Assembly (NCBI RefSeq): GCF_963082655.1 | Contig: NC_081556.1 | Coordinates: 68,061,227 to 68,125,226, forward strand | Reading direction: 5' to 3' | DNA length: 64,000 nucleotides | Source of the DNA: Stomoxys calcitrans | Taxonomy: Eukaryota > Arthropoda > Insecta > Diptera > Muscidae | Made by a program: the position numbers and the translations under genes | The notes under the pieces: generated by a model | Databases searched by the model: none | What the model saw: the letters and a program-made list of their open reading frames with translations, nothing else | What the model was told of the DNA's origin: nothing | In this document: in pieces, positions 10,619 to 19,220 of the stretch | Position numbering within the stretch: the first letter of the stretch is position 1 | How the letters are laid out: each line of letters starts with the position of its first letter

Positions 10619-12007
10619 ATGGAAACACCCATTAACATAGCAGCAGAGGAGATGGAATCGATCTTTGGAAGAAGATCGAAAGTACATCGATCACCGGTAA
10701 ATTCTCCACTAGCCTCCGGGCCCAGTGCCGAGAAAGAGAAGGAGGTAAGAAGTATAGCGTTAGACTGTACCCCAGCGGAGAACAACGCGGAGACATGCGA
10801 GAACAGCACCAGCTCTCCTAGACAAGAGTTCATCTTGAAGATGCGACTTTCGGAGGAGGAGGCGCTTGGAAAGTGCAAGAAAGTCCTTCGCCAGATGCGA
10901 CTAGCTATAGGTAGGCAGAAGAACATTAGCAGGGATGTCCAAAATGGTGTGTCTGAGATAGAGGAAATCTTGGACATTATTGGGAGCTACCGCAAAAACT
11001 GGAAGGCCGCGGAGAAGCAGAAACAGCAAAGCAGGCCAATAATAGCGGAGACTCTCACGACATCAACCAACATGTCGACGCCTTCTACGGCGCAAAACAA
11101 GAGGAGCGCGCCGAGTCCAGTCGAAGAAAATCCTGGCAAAAAGAAGAAGGATAAAGCTGTAGAGGTGAGACCACCGGCGAAAACAGCCGGAAAGAGGAAG
11201 CCCGACAAAGAGGCTGAGAAGAAGAAGCCCGAAGAAGAGGCAAGAACGTCAAGGAGGAACCCGCGGCGAAAACCGCGCGCTCGGAGACCACGGAAACCCA
11301 GGCAGCGACCAGAGGCCGTGTTAATCAAGCCGAAGGAGGGGCATAGTTACGCGGACGTGCTCAGGGACCTCAGGCGAAACGCGAAACCGGAGGAAGCCGA
11401 GGTCGCCATCCGCTCCGTCCAGAAAACGAGAACGGGTGCAGTTCTTCTCGTGATGGGCAGAGGAGGAAACAAGGAGGTGTTCTGCGAGTCCCTCAAAGGC
11501 GTCCTTAAGGAGGCTGCAGTCGTGCAGGACATGAAACCGAAGGCGACAATTGAGATCCGTGACTTGGACTCCCTCTCGACCGCCGACGAGATCACTGAAG
11601 CAGTGATCAAGGCAACGGGAACGACAGCTGGAGAAGTGACTGTGCAGCTGACAGCACTTAATTCGAAGGAGCAGAGGAGGGCCTTCGTTTCTCTGCCAAC
11701 TAGCTGCGTCAATATTTTGTTGAAGACCAGCAGGCTCCTGATAGGAATGACGAATTGTCGGCTAAACTATCGGGATGAAAGAAAGCGCTGCTTCAGATGT
11801 TTTGGAGCCGGCCACCTACAGTGGGAGTGCAAGGGACCCGACAGGAAAGGAATGGGACTATGCATTAGATGCGGCGAGAGTGGGCACAAGATGAAGGAGT
11901 GCCATAACCCTCGGAAATGCTGTATTTGCTCGCAGAGGGGAAAAGGCCCGACGGATCATCTTCCTGGGTCAGAGAGATGTAAAGGAGGCAAACAGCAGGC
12001 ATGCTGA
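10460..12007 (+). CDS. ORF1 of unit 1: Gag-like RNA-binding protein with CCHC zinc knuckles
   Basis: 515 codons from the first ATG; the ATG at 10619 (METPIN…) looks the more natural start because the 53 residues before it have no domain-like character, giving 462 aa. Order from residue 1: a Ser/Glu-rich N-terminus, a charged, helix-prone stretch (about 120-185), a Lys/Arg-rich basic region (about 205-290), a globular segment (about 295-430), then CX2CX4HX4C at 444-457 (CFRCFGAGHLQWEC) and 468-481 (CIRCGESGHKMKEC), and a looser third knuckle at 487-507 (CX2CX9HX6C). Such proteins coat the element RNA and guide the particle to the nucleus. The stop overlaps the ORF2 start in ATGCTGA. Confidence 0.9.
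   Translation: MPDLALNASTHKVLRQPSRGPHCLQRDPRGHRSAKGRLHYRTQTTALSGDPIKMETPINIAAEEMESIFGRRSKVHRSPVNSPLASGPSAEKEKEVRSIALDCTPAENNAETCENSTSSPRQEFILKMRLSEEEALGKCKKVLRQMRLAIGRQKNISRDVQNGVSEIEEILDIIGSYRKNWKAAEKQKQQSRPIIAETLTTSTNMSTPSTAQNKRSAPSPVEENPGKKKKDKAVEVRPPAKTAGKRKPDKEAEKKKPEEEARTSRRNPRRKPRARRPRKPRQRPEAVLIKPKEGHSYADVLRDLRRNAKPEEAEVAIRSVQKTRTGAVLLVMGRGGNKEVFCESLKGVLKEAAVVQDMKPKATIEIRDLDSLSTADEITEAVIKATGTTAGEVTVQLTALNSKEQRRAFVSLPTSCVNILLKTSRLLIGMTNCRLNYRDERKRCFRCFGAGHLQWECKGPDRKGMGLCIRCGESGHKMKECHNPRKCCICSQRGKGPTDHLPGSERCKGGKQQAC
12001..12007 (+). promoter_or_regulatory. ORF1/ORF2 stop-start overlap ATGCTGA
   Basis: The ORF2 ATG lies 4 bases upstream of the ORF1 TGA, in the -1 frame. Termination-reinitiation at overlapping stop-start codons is known for the R1-clade element SART1 (UAAUG). 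The same ATGCTGA occurs at 19214-19220 and 30120-30126, suggesting the same mode of ORF2 translation. Confidence 0.8.
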
Positions 12008-15003
12008 GAATACTGCAGTCCAACATGCACAGGTGTAAAGTCGCACATGATCTCCTATCACAGATAGTCGCAGAACAACGTGCTGACATCGTGATTATAA
12101 GCGAGCAATATGGAAGGAGAGATCAAGGGTCCTGGCTGGAGGATCCCACAAAAACAGCTGCTATCTGGATCCCATACCGCAATGGCATCTCACCAGTAAA
12201 GAGCGGAAGTGGAGACGGTTACGTCTGGGTGCAGTTAAACCACTTTACGCTGTTTAGCTGCTACCTCACTCCTAGTGACAGCATTGACGCCTACGAGGCA
12301 AAACTCGATGAGATCGAGGACACAATGCGTGGATTAGACGGCCATCACGTAGTAGCTGGCGATTTCAACTCTCGAGCGGTGGAATGGGGCATGCCAACAA
12401 CCAACCCAAGAGGGAGACGAGTTCTAGACATGGCCGCAAGAACCGGTTTACTCGTTGTAAACACTGGAGACGTGCCAACCTTTAGGCGACCCGGCTGCGA
12501 AGGCACTATACCGGACATCACCCTTGCGTCCGAGGAAATCATCGGAAAAATAACAGAGTGGAGCGTACTGGAAACTTACACGGCAAGCGATCACCAGTAC
12601 ATTATGTTCTCCTTCAATACTGGAGGGAACACAGTTAACGAGGAAAGGAGCACCAGTACACGAAAGTGGAACGTGAGCAAGCTCGACTCCTCAAAACTCC
12701 TGGCGGAAATCGACCGGCAAGCCGTGTGGTCAGAGCTGGATGAACTAGACGTTCCGTCGACAGTGGAACGGGTGATGGAAATCATAGAGTACGGATGTAA
12801 GAAATCCATGCCAAAACTCAAAAGGCCGAGGGGAAATAAAACCGCAGTGCACTGGTGGAATGATGCCATAGCTGAGCAACGAAGCAACTGCATCAAACTA
12901 AGACGCAGATACACGAGAGCTCGTCGCAGGGGCACGGCTGAGACAGAACACGCTCTTTACAAGGAGGCAAAAAAGATACTCGCTGCCGAAATAGAAAGGA
13001 GCAAGAAAGAAAAGTGGGAGGAACTAAGAGAAGATATTAACCGAAATCCTTGGGGCCTCGGATACAAAATTGTGATGGAGAAGCTCGGCACACGGAGCCC
13101 AACAGCGGTGATGGACGGGAGAACAATGGAGAATATAGTCCATACACTCTTTCCCCGACACGACCGTATAGAAGACGAAGTTAATGAAGAGCCAACGGAA
13201 AACATAAACCCGTTCACGAAAGAGGAGCTAAAGAATGCAGCCCGCAGCCTCCAGAGCAGAAAAGCCCCCGGCCCCGACGGAATACCGTCCGAGGTAATCA
13301 GGCTGATAGCCGAGAATAGACCCGAATTTCTTCTTGAAATGTTTAATCGGTGTCTAATGGCAGGTGTTTTTCCGGAAGTATGGAAGCGACAAAAGCTGGT
13401 GCTCATAAGCAAAGGCAAAGGTGATCCAATATCCCCATCCACATACAGACCACTATGTATGCTGGATACGGCCGGCAAGCTTTTGGAGAGACTACTGAAG
13501 CCACGGCTCCAGGACGCCATCATCGAGGGAGGTGGACTCTCAATGAGACAACATGGCTTCCGGGCAGGAATGTCCACGATCGGAGCCCTCAGAGATGTGG
13601 TGGAGATAGTAGAGGTGGCTAGGCAAAGGAACCACTACTCCAGGCCAATTGTCCTCTTGGCCACACTGGATGTGAAGAACGCTTTCAACAGCCTTAGATG
13701 GTCTGACGTCCTCAAATCGCTCAGAGAGGACTTTAATATCCCGGCGTACCTGATGAGAATAATGAGAAGTTACTTGAGTGACAGGGTACTTATCTATAAT
13801 TCTCAAGATGGAACGAGTGAATATGAGGTCACATCAGGAGCGGCGCAGGGCTCCATACTCGGACCGGACCTCTGGAATGCCAGTTATGATGGAATACTGC
13901 GAATGGAAATGCCAGACGGAACCTTTCTAGTAGGATATGCTGATGACATTGCTGCAGTCATCACGGCAAGAGACACGGAAGGCGCTGAGCGCAAATTACG
14001 GCAGGTGATGCTAAGGGCAAGGGACTGGCTAGATTCCCATGGCCTACAACTTGCGATGCAGAAAACGGAACTACTTCTCCTAACGAGAAAAAATATCCCA
14101 GTGGAAGTGGATATGCGTATAGACGATATACTGGTGAAGACCAAGAGATCGATCAAATATCTAGGAATCCGACTAGATACAAAGCTGACCTACGCAGAGC
14201 AAATACGGCACGCGACAACAAAAGCCTCAAAGATAACGGCGCAACTTAGTCGACTGATGGCAAACATAGGTGGGCCTCTCCCAAGCAGGCGCAGACTCTT
14301 AATGGAGACATGCAATAGCATCCTCCTCTATGGAAGCGAAATATGGGGCCAGACACTGCAGACGGCATACCGAGCGAAATCCCTGCTCTCGGTACAGAGG
14401 ACGGCGGCACTTAGAGTCATATCATCCTACCGGACAGTGTCGGAGCCCGCAGCCCTTGTAATAGCCGGAATGGTTCCGATAGACCTGCAGGCCATGCAGC
14501 GCGCCAGGCTCTACACCGAGAGGTCCAACACTCAAAGAATACAGGACGGGGCCCAAATGGATCATACACAGGCCATACGAGAGGAGACTACCGAGAGATG
14601 GCAACAAAGGTGGACTAGCGAAAATCGGGCCAGATGGACTCGACGATTAATACCCGATGTACGGATATGGAAAGAAAGGAAGCACGGCGACGTCAACTAT
14701 TACGTCACACAGATGTTAACAGGACATGGTTACTTCCGGAAATACCTGCATAAAATGGGCAAATGCTCCTCAAGCAAGTGTATTTATGAGGAGGTTGAAG
14801 TTGAAGACGACGTGGAGCACACTTTTTTCCACTGCGAGCGCTGGGTTGAAAGACGCAGCGAGTTGGAAGCAGCGATTGGCGACGTTACGCCTGAGACAAT
14901 AGTCCAAAAAATGCTGGAGGACGAGAGAAAGTGGGAGGCGGTGAAGAGATATGCCGAACAAGTACTGCGCAGGAAGAAAGCTGACCTGGACGCAGCGGCG
15001 TAG
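12001..15003 (+). CDS. ORF2 of unit 1: endonuclease-reverse transcriptase
   Basis: 1000 aa. Residues 1-205 are an AP-like endonuclease: Asn8 in LQSNMHR, Glu35 in SEQY, GDFNS at 120-124, PDIT at 171-174 and catalytic SDH at 196-198. RT at about 400-700: KAPGPDGIPSE (421-431), STYRPLCMLDT, QHGFRAGMST (517-526), LDVKNAFNS with Asp557, GAAQGSILGPDLWN (613-626), GYADD (645-649), SIKYLGIRLD (717-726). The C-terminal block C922-X4-C927…H940-X4-C945 is typical of R1-like ORF2. No RNase H. It would nick the target and prime cDNA synthesis from the 3' end. Start chosen because it overlaps the ORF1 stop. All key residues are intact. Confidence 0.95.
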   Translation: MLRILQSNMHRCKVAHDLLSQIVAEQRADIVIISEQYGRRDQGSWLEDPTKTAAIWIPYRNGISPVKSGSGDGYVWVQLNHFTLFSCYLTPSDSIDAYEAKLDEIEDTMRGLDGHHVVAGDFNSRAVEWGMPTTNPRGRRVLDMAARTGLLVVNTGDVPTFRRPGCEGTIPDITLASEEIIGKITEWSVLETYTASDHQYIMFSFNTGGNTVNEERSTSTRKWNVSKLDSSKLLAEIDRQAVWSELDELDVPSTVERVMEIIEYGCKKSMPKLKRPRGNKTAVHWWNDAIAEQRSNCIKLRRRYTRARRRGTAETEHALYKEAKKILAAEIERSKKEKWEELREDINRNPWGLGYKIVMEKLGTRSPTAVMDGRTMENIVHTLFPRHDRIEDEVNEEPTENINPFTKEELKNAARSLQSRKAPGPDGIPSEVIRLIAENRPEFLLEMFNRCLMAGVFPEVWKRQKLVLISKGKGDPISPSTYRPLCMLDTAGKLLERLLKPRLQDAIIEGGGLSMRQHGFRAGMSTIGALRDVVEIVEVARQRNHYSRPIVLLATLDVKNAFNSLRWSDVLKSLREDFNIPAYLMRIMRSYLSDRVLIYNSQDGTSEYEVTSGAAQGSILGPDLWNASYDGILRMEMPDGTFLVGYADDIAAVITARDTEGAERKLRQVMLRARDWLDSHGLQLAMQKTELLLLTRKNIPVEVDMRIDDILVKTKRSIKYLGIRLDTKLTYAEQIRHATTKASKITAQLSRLMANIGGPLPSRRRLLMETCNSILLYGSEIWGQTLQTAYRAKSLLSVQRTAALRVISSYRTVSEPAALVIAGMVPIDLQAMQRARLYTERSNTQRIQDGAQMDHTQAIREETTERWQQRWTSENRARWTRRLIPDVRIWKERKHGDVNYYVTQMLTGHGYFRKYLHKMGKCSSSKCIYEEVEVEDDVEHTFFHCERWVERRSELEAAIGDVTPETIVQKMLEDERKWEAVKRYAEQVLRRKKADLDAAA

Positions 15004-15069
15004 AGTATAAATGCGGAGGTCTGGACGCAGACACAATGAAGACGAAATGGATAATCACCAGATATGGGG

Positions 15070-15107
15070 TCCACCTCGAAGTAATGCGAAAGCGGTTCCG
15101 AGGTGGA
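15070..15107 (+). ncRNA. Conserved 3' UTR hairpin with GNRA loop
   Basis: 'tccacctcg' (15070-15078) pairs perfectly with 'cgaggtgga' (15099-15107). Inside, 'gcgaaagc' forms a second small stem closed by a GAAA tetraloop. It lies 67 bases after the ORF2 stop and recurs at the same distance in all copies: 9737-9774, 17711-17748, 22283-22320, 24937-24974, 27461-27498 and 33187-33224. 3' UTR stem-loops are recognised by the ORF2 protein in related elements such as SART1; that role here is inferred. Confidence 0.75.
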
Positions 15108-15226
15108 ATTAACTCCCAGGGGTGTCACAGGGTGGGTTTTTAGCCGGTACCGTTGACTACGGAGCCCGGCATAAGGCGAGAGACGTACTCGTCACATGCG
15201 TAAAGCATTTTCCCATCCTGACCCGC

Positions 15227-15427
<201 letters not shown>

Positions 15428-17644
15428 GGGTACGGATGTGAGAAATCCATGCCAAAACTCAAAAGGCCGAGGGGAAATAAAACCGCAGTGCACTGGTGGA
15501 ATGATGCCATAGCTGAGCAACGAAGCAACTGCATCAAACTAAGACGCAGATACACGAGAGCTCGTCGCAGGGGCACGGCTGAGACAGAACACGCTCTTTA
15601 CAAGGAGGCAAAAAAGATACTCGCTGCCGAAATAGAAAGGAGCAAGAAAGAAAAGTGGGAGGAACTAAGAGAAGATATTAACCGAAATCCTTGGGGCCTC
15701 GGATACAAAATTGTGATGGAGAAGCTCGGCACACGGAGCCCAACAGCGGTGATGGACGGGAGAACAATGGAGAATATAGTCCATACACTCTTTCCCCGAC
15801 ACGACCGTATAGAAGACGAAGTTAATGAAGAGCCAACGGAAAACATAAACCCGTTCACGAAAGAGGAGCTAAAGAATGCAGCCCGCAGCCTCCAGAGCAG
15901 AAAAGCCCCCGGCCCCGACGGAATACCGTCCGAGGTAATCAGGCTGATAGCCGAGAATAGACCCGAATTTCTTCTTGAAATGTTTAATCGGTGTCTAATG
16001 GCAGGTGTTTTTCCGGAAGTATGGAAGCGACAAAAGCTGGTGCTCATAAGCAAAGGCAAAGGTGATCCAATATCCCCATCCACATACAGACCACTATGTA
16101 TGCTGGATACGGCCGGCAAGCTTTTGGAGAGACTACTGAAGCCACGGCTCCAGGACGCCATCATCGAGGGAGGTGGACTCTCAATGAGACAACATGGCTT
16201 CCGGGCAGGAATGTCCACGATCGGAGCCCTCAGAGATGTGGTGGAGATAGTAGAGGTGGCTAGGCAAAGGAACCACTACTCCAGGCCAATTGTCCTCTTG
16301 GCCACACTGGATGTGAAGAACGCTTTCAACAGCCTTAGATGGTCTGACGTCCTCAAATCGCTCAGAGAGGACTTTAATATCCCGGCGTACCTGATGAGAA
16401 TAATGAGAAGTTACTTGAGTGACAGGGTACTTATCTATAATTCTCAAGATGGAACGAGTGAATATGAGGTCACATCAGGAGCGGCGCAGGGCTCCATACT
16501 CGGACCGGACCTCTGGAATGCCAGTTATGATGGAATACTGCGAATGGAAATGCCAGACGGAACCTTTCTAGTAGGATATGCTGATGACATTGCTGCAGTC
16601 ATCACGGCAAGAGACACGGAAGGCGCTGAGCGCAAATTACGGCAGGTGATGCTAAGGGCAAGGGACTGGCTAGATTCCCATGGCCTACAACTTGCGATGC
16701 AGAAAACGGAACTACTTCTCCTAACGAGAAAAAATATCCCAGTGGAAGTGGATATGCGTATAGACGATATACTGGTGAAGACCAAGAGATCGATCAAATA
16801 TCTAGGAATCCGACTAGATACAAAGCTGACCTACGCAGAGCAAATACGGCACGCGACAACAAAAGCCTCAAAGATAACGGCGCAACTTAGTCGACTGATG
16901 GCAAACATAGGTGGGCCTCTCCCAAGCAGGCGCAGACTCTTAATGGAGACATGCAATAGCATCCTCCTCTATGGAAGCGAAATATGGGGCCAGACACTGC
17001 AGACGGCATACCGAGCGAAATCCCTGCTCTCGGTACAGAGGACGGCGGCACTTAGAGTCATATCATCCTACCGGACAGTGTCGGAGCCCGCAGCCCTTGT
17101 AATAGCCGGAATGGTTCCGATAGACCTGCAGGCCATGCAGCGCGCCAGGCTCTACACCGAGAGGTCCAACACTCAAAGAATACAGGACGGGGCCCAAATG
17201 GATCATACACAGGCCATACGAGAGGAGACTACCGAGAGATGGCAACAAAGGTGGACTAGCGAAAATCGGGCCAGAAGGACGCGACGATTAATACCCGATG
17301 TACGGATATGGAAAGAAAGGAAGCACGGCGACGTCAACTATTACGTCACACAGATGTTAACAGGACATGGTTACTTCCGGAAATACCTGCATAAAATGGG
17401 CAAATGCTCCTCAAGCAAGTGTATTTATGAGGAGGTTGAAGTTGAAGACGATGTGGAGCACACTTTTTTCCACTGCGAGCGCTGGGTTGAAAGACGCAGC
17501 GAGTTGGAAGCAGCGATTGGCGACGTTACGCCTGAGACAATAGTCCAAAAAATGCTGGAGGACGAGAGAAAGTGGGAGGCGGTGAAGAGATATGCCGAAC
17601 AAGTACTGCGCAGGAAGAAAGCTGACCTGGACGCAGCGGCGTAG
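15428..17644 (+). pseudogene. ORF2 of unit 2, missing the endonuclease
   Basis: 738 codons, residues 263-1000, fully open. The whole RT with YADD and the C-terminal CCHC block are present, but the AP endonuclease and ORF1 are gone. Private change Trp879Arg (RARRTRRL). Because TTA tracts contain no + strand stops, the frame also runs open backwards through the microsatellite into the preceding 3' UTR; that extension is not biological coding sequence. Confidence 0.9.
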
Positions 17645-17890
17645 AGTATAAATGCGGAGGTCTGGACGCAGACACAATGAAGACGAAATGGATAATCACC
17701 AGATATGGGGTCCACCTCGAAGTAATGCGAAAGCGGTTCCGAGGTGGAATTAACTCCCAGGGGTGTCACAGGGTGGGTTTTTAGCCGGTACCGTTGACTA
17801 CGGAGCCCGGCATAAGGCGAGAGACGTACTCGTCACATGCGTAAAGCATTTTCCCATCCTGACCCGCAAAAAAAAAAAAAAAAAAAAAAA
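15428..17890 (+). mobile_element. Array unit 2, truncated at ORF2 codon 263
   Basis: Begins 'gggtacggatgtgag', at the same position as units 4 and 5 and with the same two changes from the intact copies ('gag' to 'ggg' and 'aag' to 'gag'). Ends with a normal 3' UTR and poly(A) at 17868-17890. It carries Lys at ORF2 position 407, like units 1 and 3. Confidence 0.93.
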
Positions 17891-17916
17891 TTATTATTAT
17901 TATTATTATTATTATT
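17868..17916 (+). repeat. Poly(A) 23 then about (TTA)8-9 between units 2 and 3
   Basis: A-run 17868-17890 and TTA 17891-17916. The last bases 'att' may belong to unit 3, whose intact counterpart reads 'aaattctcc' at this point. Confidence 0.93.
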
Positions 17917-19220
17917 CTCCACTAGCCTCCGGGCCCAGTGTCGAGAAAGAGAAGGAGGTAAGAAGTATAGCGTTAGACTGTACCCCAGCGGAGAACAACG
18001 CGGAGACATGCGAGAACAGCACCAGTTCTCCTAGACAAGAGTTCATCTTGAAGATGCGACTTTCGGAGGAGGAGGCGCTTGGAAAGTGCAAGAAAGTCCT
18101 TCGCCAGATGCGACTAGCTATAGGTAGGCAGAAGAACATTAGCAGGGATGTCCAAAATGGTGTGTCTGAGATAGAGGAAATCTTGGACATTATTGGGAGC
18201 TACCGCAAAAACTGGAAGGCCGCGGAGAAGCAGAAACAGCAAAGCAGGCCAATAATAGCGGAGACTCCCACGACATCAACCAACATGTCGACGCCTTCTA
18301 CGGCGCAAAACAAGAGGAGCGCGCCGAGTCCAGTCGAAGAAAATCCTGGCAAAAAGAAGAAGGATAAAGCTGTAGAGGTGAGACCACCGGCGAAAACAGC
18401 CGGAAAGAGGAAGCCCGACAAAGAGGCTGAGAAGAAGAAGCCCGAAGAAGAGGCAAGAACGTCAAGGAGGAACCCGCGGCGAAAACCGCGCGCTCGGAGA
18501 CCACGGAAACCCAGGCAGCGACCAGAGGCCGTGTTAATCAAGCCGAAGGAGGGGCATAGTTACGCGGACGTGCTCAGGGACCTCAGGCGAAACGCGAAAC
18601 CGGAGGAAGCCGAGGTCGCCATCCGCTCCGTCCAGAAAACGAGAACGGGTGCAGTTCTTCTCGTGATGGGCAGAGGAGGAAACAAGGAGGTGTTCTGCGA
18701 GTCCCTCAAAGGCGTCCTTAAGGAGGCTGCAGTCGTGCAGGACATGAAACCGAAGGCGACAATTGAGATCCGTGACTTGGACTCCCTCTCGACCGCCGAC
18801 GAGATCACTGAAGCAGTGATCAAGGCAACGGGAACGACAGCTGGAGAAGTGACTGTGCAGCTGACAGCACTTAATTCGAAGGAGCAGAGGAGGGCCTTCG
18901 TTTCTCTGCCAACTAGCTGCGTCAATATTTTGTTGAAGACCAGCAGGCTCCTGATAGGAATGACGAATTGTCGGCTAAACAATCGGGATGAAAGAAAGCG
19001 CTGCTTCAGATGTTTTGGAGCCGGCCACCTACAGTGGGAGTGCAAGGGACCCGACAGGAAAGGAATGGGACTATGCATTAGATGCGGCGAGAGTGGGCAC
19101 AAGATGAAGGAGTGCCATAACCCTCGGAAATGCTGTATTTGCTCGCAGAGGGGAAAAGGCCCGACGGATCATCTTCCTGGGTCAGAGAGATGTAAAGGAG
19201 GCAAACAGCAGGCATGCTGA
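17914..19220 (+). pseudogene. ORF1 of unit 3, 5'-truncated Gag
   Basis: Same protein as 10460-12007, starting at SPLASGPS with no start codon of its own. The basic region and all three zinc knuckles are intact. Private substitution Asn for Tyr just before the knuckles (LNNRDERK). The frame stays open into the upstream TTA tract, so a fused product is theoretically readable, but nothing suggests it is made. Confidence 0.88.

Noticed and set aside
12957..13577. A 206-codon minus-strand open frame opposite ORF2, repeated in each unit
   Set aside because: It is the antisense shadow of a conserved coding region. Its repetition only reflects the repetition of ORF2.
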